Shown here piece after piece: positions 33,744-46,168 of a stretch of 64,000 bases of DNA. The notes below the pieces were generated by a model, which worked only from the letters and a program-made list of their open reading frames with translations, made no database searches and was not told where the DNA came from. The translations under genes and the position numbers were made by a program. The DNA lies in NCBI GenBank assembly GCA_019426215.1, contig CM033396.1:24505101-24569100 (forward strand). Reading direction: 5' to 3'. This stretch comes from Buddleja alternifolia (lineage: Eukaryota > Streptophyta > Magnoliopsida > Lamiales > Scrophulariaceae). The stretch's first letter is position 1; each line of letters begins with the position of its first letter.

Positions 33744-34529
33744 GTGAAAAGGCTAGTGGGAGATAAGTTAGAGTCTAAGTCTAGCTTATGTAAATTTGTG
33801 GGGTACCCTAAAGAAACTGCGAGGTACTACTTCTATGATCCATCGGAACAAAAGGAGTTTGTTTCAAGGAATGCCTTCTTAGAGAAGGAGTTTTTATTAG
33901 ATAGAAAGGGCGAGATCATAGAACTTGAAGAAATTCAAGAACCACAAATTATCTCACAAACTTTGGAAATACAAACACAAGAAAACACTGAAATATCTAA
34001 CACACAACCTCCGAGAAGATCCGAAAGGATCCGAAGGCCACCTGAGAGGTATGGTCCATTATTAGAAAGTAATAAGGAGGAGCTTCAAGTGGATGAAGAT
34101 CCAAGAAGCTACAATAAAGCAATATGTGATATTGATTCGGGGAAGTGGCAAAGTGTCATGGAATCTGAAATGGACTCCATGTACTCCAACTAGGTATGAA
34201 CCTTGATAGATCCACCAGAGGGTATAGCACCCATTGGTTGTAAGTGGATCTATAAGCGAAAGCCTAGAACAAATGGAGAGGTAGTGACCTATAAAGCTAG
34301 GCTAGTGGCAAAAGGTTACACTCAAAGAGAACGTATCGACTACGAAGAAACATTTTTGCCAGTAGAAATGCTTAAATCCATTAGGATTTTGCTTGCAATA
34401 TCAGCTCATTATGATTATGAAATATGGCAGATGGATGTGAAAACTGCCTTCCTCAATGGAAACATAGAGGAAGAGATTTACATGAAAAAACCAGAAGGTT
34501 TCACATCTAGTGGGAGTGAGAAGAAACCA
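33744..34529 (+). pseudogene. Copia B integrase C-terminus and RT N-terminus, cut by Athila junction
   Basis: KSSLCKFVGYPKETARYYFYDP is the integrase-RT linker, followed by RRSERIRRPPERY and the RT start. A stop pair (TAG 34191, TGA 34197) interrupts it. RT then runs GCKWIYKRK, YKARLVAKGYTQ, QMDVKTAFLNGNIEEEIYM and KPEGFTSSGSEKK, where copia sequence ends at about 34529. The YVDD box and everything after it are missing. Confidence 0.85.
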
Positions 34530-34912
34530 TAACGAAACGAACACAAACTAGAAAAACATAGATAAAATAAAACGAGAAAGGAAACAACGAGCATCCAACA
34601 TAAAACATAATCCATCAAACCAACAAAAGATAAACAAAATGACACAACGAAACAGGAATTGGACAAAACAAGAAAAGACTAATCATCGGTGCCAAAACGG
34701 TCAATATAATCCTCATCCTCTCGGCCGAGATCATCCAAATCGAGCAACGGACTACCCTCGTCATCATGAGCCTCATCATCACCTCCTACAGGAACGATAG
34801 CACCTAACTCGGGCAAATCTGCGGGCTGCTGAGGAGGGGGGTGCGGGTAAGGTGGAGGAGTAGAATAATCAAACGGCCCCCGACCGACAAAGGCGTCATG
34901 CTCGACGAGAAG
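34530..34912 (-). other. Athila 3' non-coding remnant and deletion junction
   Basis: A/C-rich on the + strand, with no ORF of note. It should lead into the Athila 3' LTR but joins copia RT instead. Confidence 0.5.
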
Positions 34913-35998
34913 CTAACGGACGTATGCACATGTGTCGGACATGACCACCCTCATCTCATCCCTCAACTCATCCCTCAATTCATCCTTTAATTGTCTAATG
35001 GCGGCCGCATCCACAGGTGGAAATTGTGGAGAACTAATAGACCGGGATGAAGACGGGCGAGGCCTCTTGGAAGCGGCCTGTGGTGGGAGAGCCTGTGGGT
35101 CGTCAGCTACCACGGCGAGATAAGAACCAGGGAGCTCTGTATGCTCCATGGGAAATGTTGGAACCTTAGCTGCTTTGCATAAAACTGTGATCAGTGATGG
35201 GAGAATGATAGGGTTCTTCCGGGTGGGCCCATCGCCCTTTTGCTTGGCCAACTCCTTGTCAATCAACGGCCCTAACTTATTCTTCAACTTCCGAAAATGA
35301 TCCTTCAAAGAATTGTTAATCACCCGGGCAAAGTCCACAGCTTTCTTGGACATGATGGCGTAGATGAGGATGGCCCGTTCCTTGTTAGCCTCGGACCGAT
35401 TGGTACTCGGTATCAAATTAAAACGGATGAAGTCGAGCCAGAAAGCTGCCTCGGGAAGTAGAGCCCTACGGGGGATATGAGTTTCTCTGGGTACCCACTC
35501 CCAACCCTCTCGGGCAATAACCCGCAAAATATCCGACAGGCTAACCTAGAGGTGCCCTGCATTGTAAAGAGTGGTGAACTCGCATGTCTGAGGGGTGGGG
35601 GTACCTATGCTTTCCCTAATCTGTCTCAACTCATAATCAACATTTTTGCCCCTTACCAAAAGGGTAGGCCCCGTCCATCCTAGCGTCTCAATCTCATGAT
35701 ACACCCCGGAGCTGAGGAATTCGAGGACCCAAGGAAGACGGATGGCCTCGGGCTTTTGACAGAAAAACTGTAAGTGATGGAACTGTATCAATTCTTGCAC
35801 AGAGGGCTGTCCCCGGGGGGTCAAATAGTGCTCCTTAATAAGGGTGCGGGGGGTGCTCAAACTCTGACACAAAATTTGGACTTTGGAGTTTTCGAAACGG
35901 GTATCAACGGGAGTCTCGGGCTCATTAAAGGAACCCTCACCTACTTTCTTCTTACCCTTGGACGATTTGTTGGTAGTTCTCGTCATTTGCAACAACAA
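34913..35998 (-). pseudogene. Athila env-like ORF (putative plant transposon protein domain)
   Basis: One minus-strand frame, ATG near 35998, interrupted by a single TAG at 35546-35548 and ending at 34913. The first part (about 150 codons) is basic then globular; the second begins VIAREGWEWVP and includes FWLDFIRFNLIP and KERAILIYAIMSKK. That pattern is typical of the domain found in env-like ORFs of Athila-type elements. The C-terminal part has a serine/proline patch and a short repeat (ELRDELRDEM). Role unknown; sometimes compared to envelope proteins, without proof. Confidence 0.75.
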
Positions 35999-35999
35999 T

Positions 36000-36826
36000 G
36001 GGTAAATTGAATCTCAATTTCTCAACTACTCAAATCAACCCGAATTCAACCAACCCAACACAACAATCGTCAACGCCCAACAACACACCAAAATTAGAGA
36101 GCAACCCACAATCCAGCAACAATATATCACAAATTCAACAACAACAAACCACAAATCGACAACAACCCACAATTTCAACAGATTCCTCAAATAATCAATT
36201 GCACCAAGTTGGACAATCAGATCCCCAAATCCTCAAAACTATAATGTAATGCACCTACTCTTCGGCTATTAATCGAAAATGTAAGAAAGGCAAAGCCAAA
36301 ACTCACCTTTTTCCCCAATATTATCGCACCGAGTCGGACGTGAATGATAAGCCACTGCGCGGTGAGGATTTTCAGCAGAGATTGGAGGTGGAAGACGGTG
36401 GAAATGGCCGAAATTCACGTGGGGAGAGGAGTTGTGAGGGATTTTGACCGATTTGACCGAGATTAAGCTTAAATCAGAAACGGACGCCTAGGCGCTCAAG
36501 ACAGCGTACCTGGTTTTTAATTGAACTTTCCGTTCCTAGGCGCGCGTCTTTCGGCGCTTGGGCAGGCTTTTCAGAAACATGTTGAAACACATAGGTTCTC
36601 TGGGCGCCTAGGCGGGCGATTCAGAAACATTTTGTATAGAATTTCCATTTCCTGTTTCAAAAGGGGAACACAAAACACTTAAAACACATACTAACAAAGA
36701 TTTAAGACTAGAAAATAAAGCAACAAACGGGAGAACAAGAGAAAAGGAAAAAGAAACGGAAAGAAAACTTGGGTTGCCTCACAAGAAGCGCTAGTTTAGA
36801 GTCGTTAGCTCGACTGAAGGCGAGGA
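36000..36826 (-). other. Athila inter-ORF non-coding zone with GC palindrome repeats
   Basis: Lies between the pol tail and the env-like ORF. It holds several copies of a GCGCCTAGGCG-type motif at 36484-36496, 36535-36545, 36553-36565 and 36603-36618. The + strand at 36001-36249 is A/C-rich and gives a spurious N/Q-rich ORF. Confidence 0.55.
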
Positions 36827-39800
36827 ATCACGGAGGGTCCTCGAGAATGAAGGACTCTTTGTCTCTCGGTCCATCCATCCCTAAGTAAGGTTTTAGACGT
36901 TGAGCGTTGACCAAGAAAGTCTATCCTTTATCTGTTGTGAGCTTGACGGCGCCTGATAGATAGACATGGAAAATCATAAATGGGCCAGACCATCGAGACT
37001 TCAGCTTCCCGGGGAAGAGGCGGAGTCGAGAGTTGTATAGTAACACCTGCTCTCCCTTGTAGAACTGCTGGAGGAGAATATGCTTGTCATGCCACATTTT
37101 GGTCCGCTCCTTATAGAGTTTCGCGTTCTCATAGGCGAGGTGATGCCATTATTCGAGTTCATTGAGTTGTAGCAAATGTTGTGTACCTACACGTTGAGAG
37201 TCAAAATTCAGAAACTTAATGGCCCAATAAGCACGATGCTCAAGTTCAACGGGCAAGTGACATGTTTTGCCAAAAACAAGACGATACGGGGACATGCCAA
37301 TGGGGGTTTTATAGGCGGTCCGATAAGCCCAAAGAGCATCATCCAATTTAAGGGACCAATCCTTTCTTGATACGTTGACAGCTTTTTCTAAAATACGCTT
37401 AATCTCCCTATTTGAAACCTCCACTTGGCCACTAGTTTGCGGGTGGTATGGGGTCGAAATTTTATGCTTCACCCCGTGCTTGGTCAATAAAAGTTCAAAC
37501 TGTTTGTTGCAAAAGTGGGTGCCCCCGTCACTAATGATGGCTCGGGGAGTTCCAAATCGAGTAAAAATATGCTTCTTTAGAAAACGAGTGACGACCCGAG
37601 CATCATTAGTAGGTAAGGCCACGGCTTCCACCCATTTAGAGACATAGTCTACCGCAACAAGGATATATTTATTGCAACAAGAACTGGGGAAAGGGCCCAT
37701 GAAGTCCACACCCCATACATCGAACAACTCACACTCTAACATGCTAGTTAAGGGTGTTTCATGACGTTTAGAGATGTTCCCCATTCGTTGACAGCGATCA
37801 CATGACTTGACATAATGATGTGCATCTTTAACAAGAGTATGCCAGAAGAAACCTGATTGGAGGATCTTAGCTACCGTTTTGGAGGGCCCAAAGTGGCCAC
37901 CCACCGCCATATCATGACAATGAGAAAGGATAGCATGCACGTCCGTTTCAGGTATGCAACGTCGAATTAAGCCATCTGCACAAGTTTTGAATAGAAAAGA
38001 TTCGTCCCAAAGATATTGCTTCACATCAAATAGAAATTTCTTCTTTTGATGAAAAGTGATATCCGGGGGAAGACAGCCCGTAACAATGTAATTGGCGAAG
38101 TTAGCATACCAAGGTGAAATATTGTCAGAAATAGCAAGGAGGTGTTCATCCGGGAATTCCTCACGAATTGGTATCTCATCTAACGGATCATTCACTAGCT
38201 CTAATCGTGAGAGGTGGTCGGCTACTACATTTTCGGTGCCTTTCTTGTCTTTTATCTCTAAATCAAATTCTTGGAGTAACAAAATCCACCTAAGAAGTCT
38301 TGGTTTAGCATCTTTCTTGGCAAGCAAATATTTTAAAGCCGAATGATCGGTGTAAACTATCACTTTGTTTAGCACGAGGTAAGAGTGGATTTTATCGAAT
38401 GCAAAGACTATGGCTAGTAATTCTTTTTCCGTGGTGGCATAATTCAACTGTGCATCATTAAGAGTTTTACTAGCATAGTAAATGGTTCGAAATACCTTCT
38501 CCTTCCTTTGGCTAAGGACCGCTCCAACTGCGGTGTCACTCGCATCACACATCAACTCGAATGGTAAGCTCCAGCCGGGGGGTGACATGATAGGGGCGGA
38601 AACTAAGTGTTCCTTCAAATCAAGAAAGGCCTGCATACAAGAAAAATTGAAATCAAACGGTGCATCCTTGACAAGCAAATTAGACAAAGGTTTTGCAATT
38701 TTAGAGAAATTCAAGATGAATCGCCTATAGAAACCGGCATGCCCGAGAAAACTCCTAACAGCTTTGACCGAAGTGGGCGGGGGAAGTTTTTCAATGACCT
38801 CAATCTTGGCTTGGTCCACTTCGATCCCTTTTTGAGAGATCTTGTGGCCAAGCACAATCCCCTCCTGGACCATTAAATGACATTTTTCCCAATTCAAAAC
38901 AAGGTTGGTTTCCTCACAACGTTTAAGCACAGCATTCAAATGAGCAAGACATGTATCAAAAGTTGTTCCGAACACAGAAAAGTCGTCCATGAAAATTTCA
39001 AGGAAATCTTCAACTATATCATGAAAAATAGCCATCATGCATCTTTGAAAGGTGGTCAGGGCATTACACAAGCCAAATGGCATCCTTCTATAAGCAAATG
39101 TGCCATAAGGACAAGTGAAAGTGGTTTTCTCTTGGTCCGTGGGATCTATGGCAATTTGATTATAGCCGGAGTAACCATCGAGAAAACAATAGAAATCATG
39201 CCCGGCTAATCGTTCAAGCATTTGGTCAATAAAGGGGAGGGGGAAATGATCCTTACGGGTGGCATCATTCAATTTACGGTAATCTACACACACACGCCAT
39301 CCACTAAGTGTACGAGTTGGGATTAGCTCATTATTCACATTCTCAATTACCGTTATCCCCCCTTTCTTAGGCACCACTTGGGTAGGGCTCACCCACGCAC
39401 TATCAGAAATAGGATAGATTATACCTAAATCGAGTAGTTTAATCACTTCCTTCTTTACTACCTCTTGGATTTGTGGGTTTGACCTCCGTTGTGGTTGGCG
39501 TGTAGGCTTGGTGGAGTCCTCCATAAGTATTTTGTGCATACATATCGCTGGACTAATGCCTTTGATGTCCGCAAGTTTCCACCCGAAAGCCCGTTTGTGA
39601 GATCTTAACACCGTCATTAGTTGCTCTTCTTGTGGTCCTGAAAGAGATGAGGAAATGATCAATGGTAGTGTTTCATCATCGTTTAAGTACACATATTTAA
39701 GGTGGGAGGGGAGGGGTTTGAGTTCGAGAGAAGGGGGTTCTTCAATAGATAGGCGAGGTGCTCCCGACAATGATCTATCAACTTTGATAGAGCCTCCCGA

Positions 39801-40592
39801 ATGATAGGAAGATTTGCATTCCAAGCTTAGAACTCTTTCCACTAGATCATCACTCTCCGAGTCCACTTTCATGGATTTCATAAGATCCCGTTCGAAATAA
39901 TTTTCAATTGTATTGTCCTGTAAATACTCAACAATCAATGGGTCAAATGTATCAATTCGATAACACGAGTCATAATCAATAGGGTGCTTAAGGACTTTGT
40001 AAACATCAAAGGTAACCTTGTCATCGCCCACATTCAAAGTTAGCTTACCATTAACAATGTCAATCACCGCCTTACCCGTGGCTAGGAATGGTCTCCCTAG
40101 GATTAATGGTACCTCCACATCTTCCTCCATATCGAGTACCACAAAATCAACGGGAAAATAAAACTTGTCGACTTGGACAAGAACATCTTCGATTATCCCC
40201 TTAGGCCTCTTGATTGATCGATCTACTAGTTGAAGGCTCATTGAGGTCGGCTTGGGATTGCCAAGGCCTAGCTTCTTAAATAGTGAGTATGGAAGAAGAT
40301 TGATGATGGCCCCCGAGTCGCATAACACCTTCTTGAACGATAAGGACCCAATCGTGCACGGGATTGTGAGGCTCCCGGGATCTTGGAGTTTAGTTGGCAA
40401 TTTATTGAGCAATACGGCGGAGCATTCTTCCGTGAGGCACACCGTCTCATTCTCCTCCCACTTCTGCTTGTTGGAGAGTATGTCCTTGAAGAACTTCACA
40501 TAATTCGGCATTTGGAGAATGGCGTCAATAAACAAAATATTAATCCTCATCTCTCGAAGGATTGCCAAAATTTGAAGAAAGCTCGGATCCAT
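36827..40592 (-). pseudogene. Athila pol: protease-RT-RNase H-integrase (long near-intact ORF)
   Basis: The main ORF, 40592-37149, encodes 1147 residues. Protease: active site CDSG at 91-94. RT: about 370-600, with [19 protein letters not shown] and catalytic FMDD. RNase H: about 680-800 ([31 protein letters not shown]). Integrase: zinc motif with H...H...CDRCQ, then D in [12 protein letters not shown] in IISDGGTHF and E in [13 protein letters not shown]. All catalytic residues seen are intact. The ORF ends at a TAA (37149-37151) where a sense codon is expected; the integrase tail continues in frame to about 36827 with a further stop, so truncation is by point mutation. Confidence 0.9.
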
Positions 40593-42281
40593 CTCCTTTT
40601 TCTTCTTTTTGTGAGCATTTGGGAAGGAGAGACGAACTTCGATAGGGGGAGAATGCGTTGGATTGGAAGGATGAAAACCGACTGAAACAGGAGGCGTTGG
40701 GCACGTATATTGGCGCCTAGGCGCGGATCTGTAGGCACCTGGGCGTGCATCTCTGGGCGCTCGGGCGCGGGAAGCAGAACGGATTCATCTTGCAAGCAGG
40801 CGCCTCCAGAAGGGCGCTCGGGCGCGAAAAACAGAGAATCCTGTCCAGAACAGGGGAGATCTGGCGCCTGGGCGTGCATCTCGGGGCGCTCGGGCGCAGA
40901 TGTACTGGCAGTGTGACTCTCCAATTTTTTTCCACTTCTCAAGGCTATGGCATTGCATTGAGCCTTCGGGTTCTTTTCCGTGTCGCTTGGGAGAGTCCCC
41001 GGGGCTCTACCGTTAACCGCATTAGACAGTTGCCCCACTTGTGTTCGCAAATCCTTCATCTCCATACACATATCCTTTATCATACCCTGAAGTTCGTTGA
41101 ACGATGTATCGGATTTTTTCATGTGAGCATCTAGTTTCTCATCGATTGTGGGAGGTCGCATTTGCAATTGATCTTAACCTTGACCTTGTCCATTGAAATT
41201 GCCTTGCCTCGGGGGTGGGTTATTGAAAGGTGGTCGTGGAGCTTGATAGATCCCCGGTTGTGCGTTTTGTGCGGGGTTGGGCCTTTTTGGAAAATTCTCG
41301 GGTACATGAAAGTTCACCCGAGGTTGATTGTGATTCCCCACAAAATTGACGTTGCCAACCTCTGGTTCCAAGGCTACTACTCCCTCAACTACTTCCTCAA
41401 TACAAGCAACCTTTTTTAGAGGACGAGGCCTCTTCATCGTCGGGGTAAAGCTCGTCTTCTCGGGCCAACTGTTCTATTTTGTCCCATACACTTTGACAGT
41501 CTAACCCAAGGAGATCTCCTCCCGCACCCGCGTTGAGTCTATTCCGAATACGTGACCGAACCCCATCACAGAAATGGAGTACTTGTTCATTCAACCCAAA
41601 ATTATGATCGGGGCATTTTTGGAGCATGCCCTTATATCTAGCCCAAGTCTCGGCTAAAGACTCATTGCTCCTTTGCCTAAACCCTTTTATATTACTCCGG
41701 AGCCCATTGATTTTGGAGGGTGGAAAGAATTTATTTAAAAAGGCATCGACCAACTCACCCCATGTCGTAATAGATTGCGGGGGTAAGGATTTGTACCATG
41801 TTGTCACCCGATCCTTTAATGAGAAATGGAAGACTCTTAGACGAATTGCATCAAGATCCCGTGGGTGATATTGAATGGTTACAAGAGCATCGTCTATAGT
41901 CTCTAAATGAGCATGAGGTGATTCGTGCGGTTCTCCATAAAAAGGTTCTCCTTGCATCATACTAAAGACGTGAGCCGGGATGTGGTAGTTTGGTGCGAAG
42001 AAATTAGGCATGACTACGGGCCCCGGAATGGTATAGACCCTAGGTGGTAAGCTACCCCGAACCGACGGTAATTGTTGAGGCGGTGCCGCTTGCATGGCAT
42101 GTAGAACACCTTGTAACCACTCCCTATTTTCCGGTAAATTCATATCGGGAAAATTTCCATTCGGGTTTTGGTTGAGATTATTGGTCATTTCCCTTGTTCG
42201 CCTACTAGCCCGAAGAACTCGTTCAATTTCGGGCTCCAACTCGTATAGAGGCTCGCTTGAAGAGCGGGTCATGCACCACAC
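40547..42281 (-). pseudogene. Athila gag (two frame changes and a stop)
   Basis: First segment 42281-41397: an N-terminal S/R-rich part, then the Athila gag core (FSMMQGEPFYGEPHE, LRVFHFSLKDRVTTWYKSLP, WGELVDAFLNKFFPP, RFCDG-like LHFCDGVRSRIRN). The frame shifts near 41400-41435. The second frame (41437-40547) is broken by TAA 41174-41176 and contains TQVGQLSNAVNGRAPGTLPS, characteristic of Athila gag. It then carries a repeat-derived linker with [10 protein letters not shown] twice (40690-40910), before the frame changes again into pol at about 40600. Capsid protein role. Confidence 0.85.
40699..40900. repeat. GC-rich palindromic repeat cluster inside Athila gag-pol linker
   Basis: Six copies related to TGGCGCCTAGGCGCGG or GGGCGCTCGGGCGCGG at about 40711, 40732, 40755, 40812, 40862 and 40884. 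They are translated on the minus strand as APERP/MHAQ peptide repeats. The same motif occurs in the LTR and in the 3' zone. Confidence 0.75.
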
Positions 42282-42430
42282 AAGAACCTAACGAGTAAAC
42301 ACAAGAATGAAATTAGAAGAGCACGAAAACAAAAGGAAAGCAACTAAATAAAGAAAAGACTAAGATTATGAAAACGTAAAAGAAAACAAAACAAAAGCAA
42401 AATGAAAATCAAACACTCAAAATAAACAAG

Positions 42431-42448
42431 TCCCCGGCAACGGCGCCA
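42431..42448 (-). promoter_or_regulatory. Athila primer binding site, tRNA-Asp type
   Basis: On the minus strand TGGCGCCGTTGCCGGGGA, the primer site associated with Athila elements, six bases inside the LTR end. Confidence 0.85.
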
Positions 42449-42454
42449 AAAACT

Positions 42455-43858
42455 TGACACGCTAGAACCTAACGTGCTTTGGATAGCAAGAGTACTAGTC
42501 GCGATAGTAATAAAAGTGGACAAAAATAGGTCCGGGTTGTCGAACCACGGAAACTTGGATTTTTAGTTTCTGATTTTCAAAAAGACAAAAGACACTTAAA
42601 GTAAAGCGGGACTAAAACAATTAAGTAAATGAAGGACCAAAGGAGGGAACAAGCTATGGATTAAACTTCACGTATGATAAAATGACTAAGGCACATGCTA
42701 CAACCAAATCTACTCGTCAATTTATATGGGTTACTCCTCGAATTATTAGACTCCTATTGCTTTGGTGGAAACTCTTAAATTAATTATTACCCGATGTTTC
42801 GGCTCATAATAATCCTATGATTAGTTGACGGTTCTCTAAATATGTCTATCCGAGAATCTAATCAAAAATCACGCATTAACGTTCTAGAGCTTCCCCGAAT
42901 AAATCTGGCTAACAACACCCAGGAATCTTTACCTATTTCTAGGAGCAATCCCTCATTTGTTTCGGGTGATGTGTTAATTCCCTTGCACCCTAATTTATCT
43001 TCTCTTGAACAACTAGATTAGGCACGATATCAAGCATATGGTGATCAAACACATGATTGGAATAAAAGCATAGAATTAACACACAAAGCAATAGGAGAAT
43101 TAATACAAAGAGTAACTTCACATATATTGACTCATAAATTGGCCTTCACATGGCCTTAGTCTCACAAATTTAGCTCATAATCAATAACATAGAAGATCCT
43201 AATGTAGTCATATACATAATCATAGACAAGTATGTAATGAAAAACATATGAAAACTCCCTATATTGCTTGATTGATGATGTATCCGAGTCAAGAGCTTCA
43301 ATCCCAAGCTAGATCTCCTTCTTAGCATCTTAGAGTTGATGAAGAATGGCCCAAAACCCAGCAAATCGCCCCTAATCTCCCAGATTTCGAACCCTTCAAA
43401 TGAATTGAAAATTCCTATTTATACATTCCAAAATCTGTTATTGCGGCGCCTAGGCGCGCATTGATTGGTGCCTAGGCGCCGCCTATATGGCGTTTATTTC
43501 TTGGGGCATAAGTTCAGGGGCACCCAGGCGTGGAGATAAGTGGCGCCCGGGCACGCGACATGTGGCGCCTAGGCGGGCGTCGATTGGCGCCTAGGCGGGC
43601 GCTTCAGAACACTGATTTTTCTTTGCCTGGGTGGCGCCTGGGCGCGGTAAAACTGGCGCCCGGGCGGGCGTTTCAAAAGCCAGAGCAAAGTGGATGAAAC
43701 GAGCCGTCTTTTTTTTCCTTTTCTTCGTCCATCGTCGCTTACTACCTGAAATCACTTCACACACATATTAAACGCACGAGTGGCACGAAATAAACCATAT
43801 ACGAGCCTAAATTGTCATTAAAAGGGCCTAAAAACTTATGCAAAAACGTCTCCTATCA
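42455..43858 (-). repeat. Athila 5' LTR
   Basis: On the minus strand, TGATAGGAGACG to TAGCGTGTCA, 1404 bp. It has no second copy in the window. It contains the densest GC-palindrome repeat cluster (43443-43672). Confidence 0.85.
43443..43672. repeat. ~22-bp GC-rich palindromic repeat array in Athila LTR
   Basis: About eight copies of TGGCGCC(T/C)(A/G)GGCGNGCG at roughly 43444, 43467, 43518, 43541, 43563, 43585, 43632 and 43653, mostly in pairs 21-23 bp apart. The core GGCGCCTAGGCGCC is a perfect 14-bp palindrome. Confidence 0.85.
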
Positions 43859-45041
43859 GTTAATTAAAAGTATTTAATTTATCGAGATAATTTAATTGTC
43901 CAAATTAAATCATAAAGGTTATGAACCCATTACTAGTATGTTGGTGAACGTAAGTGGTCACACAATACTCAAACAAATCCATTTCTTAACTAAGGAAATT
44001 TAATTCAAAGTAGTTGAGTTAATATATTAATTAACTAGTTTAATTAATTAAAACTTTTATTTATTCAAGTATTGAATAAATAAATTAATTAAGTTGATAA
44101 GATCAATTTAATTAAGCTTAAGTTTAGAAAGCATTTGATTAATTGGAAGTGACTTTTAATTAATCTAGTATGGTGGTTTAATTATTAAAAGACTATTTTA
44201 TTAAGCCTTGGTCAAAAATTTGGTGGAGGAAAATAATTAAATAGTTTAATTAATTTTCTTTTAGAAGGAAATAAAAAATTTTAGAGAGAAAGAAAACTAA
44301 TTAAAATAGAAGAGTTCTATTTGAGAATTAATTAGTTTTCTATTCCTACATGAAAATAATTTAATGTAGAAGAGTTCTACATGGGAAAGAATTGCAAGAA
44401 CCTAGTTCTATAAATAGGACTAGTACGGAACGAAAATAAGATGATGACTTTTGAAGCCAAAATTTTTGTTCCTCCTGCATAGAAAATCGTTTCTCTCTCT
44501 CCACATACAAGTTCTTGAGTTCTTGATTGTTTATCAAGATCTTGAATTCAAGAACTCTTCCAAAATAGTTAGAGAAGTAATTTTTGCTTTCACCTTAATC
44601 CCATACACTATTCCTTAGAGTTAGAATAAACGTTTATAGATCAACCTAGCTAAAGATTATAAACGAGTGTGTATCCAGGACGTGGATCAACTTTAGAGGA
44701 GAAACACTTGTGTCTCTGAAGTGAATCAAGAATCCGATCAAAAGCGTTTTTGGTGGAGGAATCAAAATCTTCATCAAAGGGGAAAACGAAGGGGTTGATT
44801 CAAAAAACGAGAGGCAAGCTAGGGAGCTTACGTTAATGAAGAAGAAACTCTTCGATTTTTGTGAAAAATCGAATAAGGTAAGATCTTCTTTATATAAGTT
44901 TTAAATAACTAGTGTAGAGATGCGCTAGCCTATGATACGTGATAAGCCCGTAGGACTAATAAACTCGCATGTTTAAATCCTAGAAACTAAAATTTTAATT
45001 TTCCGCTATGCTTAGTCGTGCTATATGTACATTTTCCAACA
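43859..45041 (+). repeat. Copia B 3' LTR, right part
   Basis: Matches 28949-30127 with scattered substitutions and ends ATTTTCCAACA. Its left part is missing because Athila inserted here and a deletion removed everything to the left. Confidence 0.85.
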
Positions 45042-46167
45042 GGATCAACCTCGAATTGCGACCTAATGGGCAAGTAGTAGTCTTGACTGATATCCAAGAT
45101 GAGATTCTTTCTCTCGAAGGTGAACGAGGAATTCTCTCTCCTATGCATTTATTAGTAAGTTAGATCTTAAAGTCTTTGGTCAAAGCATTAACTGATCTGA
45201 ACTTATTATAAATATAGCATAATGTCAAGTTAGTGAGTTTGACCAAAAACCATGACCCTCACTTGACCGGGATAAGGAAACGAAGGGTTTATATTCACAT
45301 AGTATTTACAATAGGCAAGGTAAATATGATCCAATCATTTCATCTTATTTGGGTAAAAATATGGACCACTTGACTGGCTAGGTGGGACCCATATTCAATA
45401 GAATCCTCCCCTTGCCAAATATAGATGAACCTAAAGAGTCACGCTTAAAAAGGAAAAATCGATGGAAAATATGAAATATTTCTTGTGGAAATATTTTAAG
45501 TAATGGATACTTAAAATTAATTAAATGGAATTAATTATTTAAAGAAGTAAGTTAGTTCTTTTATAATTTAATTCTTGGAGAAATAAAATAATTAAATATC
45601 CTATCTATTATTTAATTAGATTAATTAACTTGATTAAATTAATTAATTAATTAGTGGATTGGACTAAGCTCAAATTGGTGCACCAAGTGGCACACCAAGG
45701 CCATAATGGACGGCCAACTAGGCATCCAATGATGGGCTAATTAAGCCCAAGGTATCAACTTAAGTGATATAAATATATCACATTAGTTAATACCTAGGTT
45801 ATAAGTTACAATTAACTCTTGAGCCACATGAAAGAATTCCTCTCCCTCTCTCTCTCTCTCTCCTAGCCATTGGCCTCCACCAAGAAAAAGAAGGAGAATT
45901 TTACTCATCAAGTTTTTCTGGCGAGACAATTTAGAGGCAGGACTTTTGGACCAATCGGATCATCAAGATTTCAGTCGGAGTTATTCACGAAGGAGTTGGA
46001 GGATTTAAGTTCGTGAGGTTCTCCAACCACTTCGCTACAACAGGTAAAGTTTTGTTTACTCTATCATACATATGTTTGATAAACCACAGGAATGATCCTG
46101 TTATGCGAAAATCCAAATAAAATTTTAAAATTCTATTTTCGCTGCGTTTGGTTATTTTTCCCCAACA
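45042..46167 (+). repeat. Copia C 5' LTR, right part
   Basis: Ends TTCCCCAACA one base before a tRNA-Met primer site. It aligns loosely with the second half of LTR D (for example GATCAACCTCGAATTGCG... with GATCTCGAAGTACGGTC... near 50255; GGCCTCCACC...TCTGGCGAGAC with the 51125-51180 region). The TG start and first ~0.5 kb are absent, replaced by the end of copia B. Contains a (CT)n run at 45842-45863. Confidence 0.75.
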
Positions 46168-46168
46168 G

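Larger units (their letters stand above)
34530..43858 (-). mobile_element. Athila (Ty3/gypsy) element, minus strand, 3' LTR missing
   Basis: Read on the minus strand: LTR (43858-42455), tRNA-Asp primer site, gag, a long pol, a 3' non-coding zone with GC-rich repeats, an env-like ORF and a short 3' tail ending at 34530. No second LTR is present. The primer-site type, gag sequence, pol without chromodomain and downstream env-like ORF identify Athila. It inserted at GTTAA in the 3' LTR of copia B (compare 28949). Confidence 0.9.
27433..45041 (+). mobile_element. Copia element B with nested, truncated Athila
   Basis: The 5' LTR (27433-30127), primer site and internal region are followed by a partial 3' LTR (43859-45041). 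Gag, integrase and the start of RT are present; protease, the RT centre, RNase H and the first part of the 3' LTR are gone. The gap at 34530-43858 is filled by a minus-strand Athila missing its 3' LTR. The 5-bp flanks differ (GATAT left, GGATC right), so the outer ends may not come from one simple insertion. Confidence 0.75.

Noticed and set aside
36001..36249. N/Q/T-rich + strand ORF of 83 codons resembling a prion-like protein
   Set aside because: It is antisense to the Athila spacer and results from A/C-rich composition; no gene structure around it.
37149..40592. Functional domesticated protein from the long Athila pol ORF
   Set aside because: Standard retrotransposon domain order, flanked by decayed gag and env-like ORFs; nothing suggests host use.
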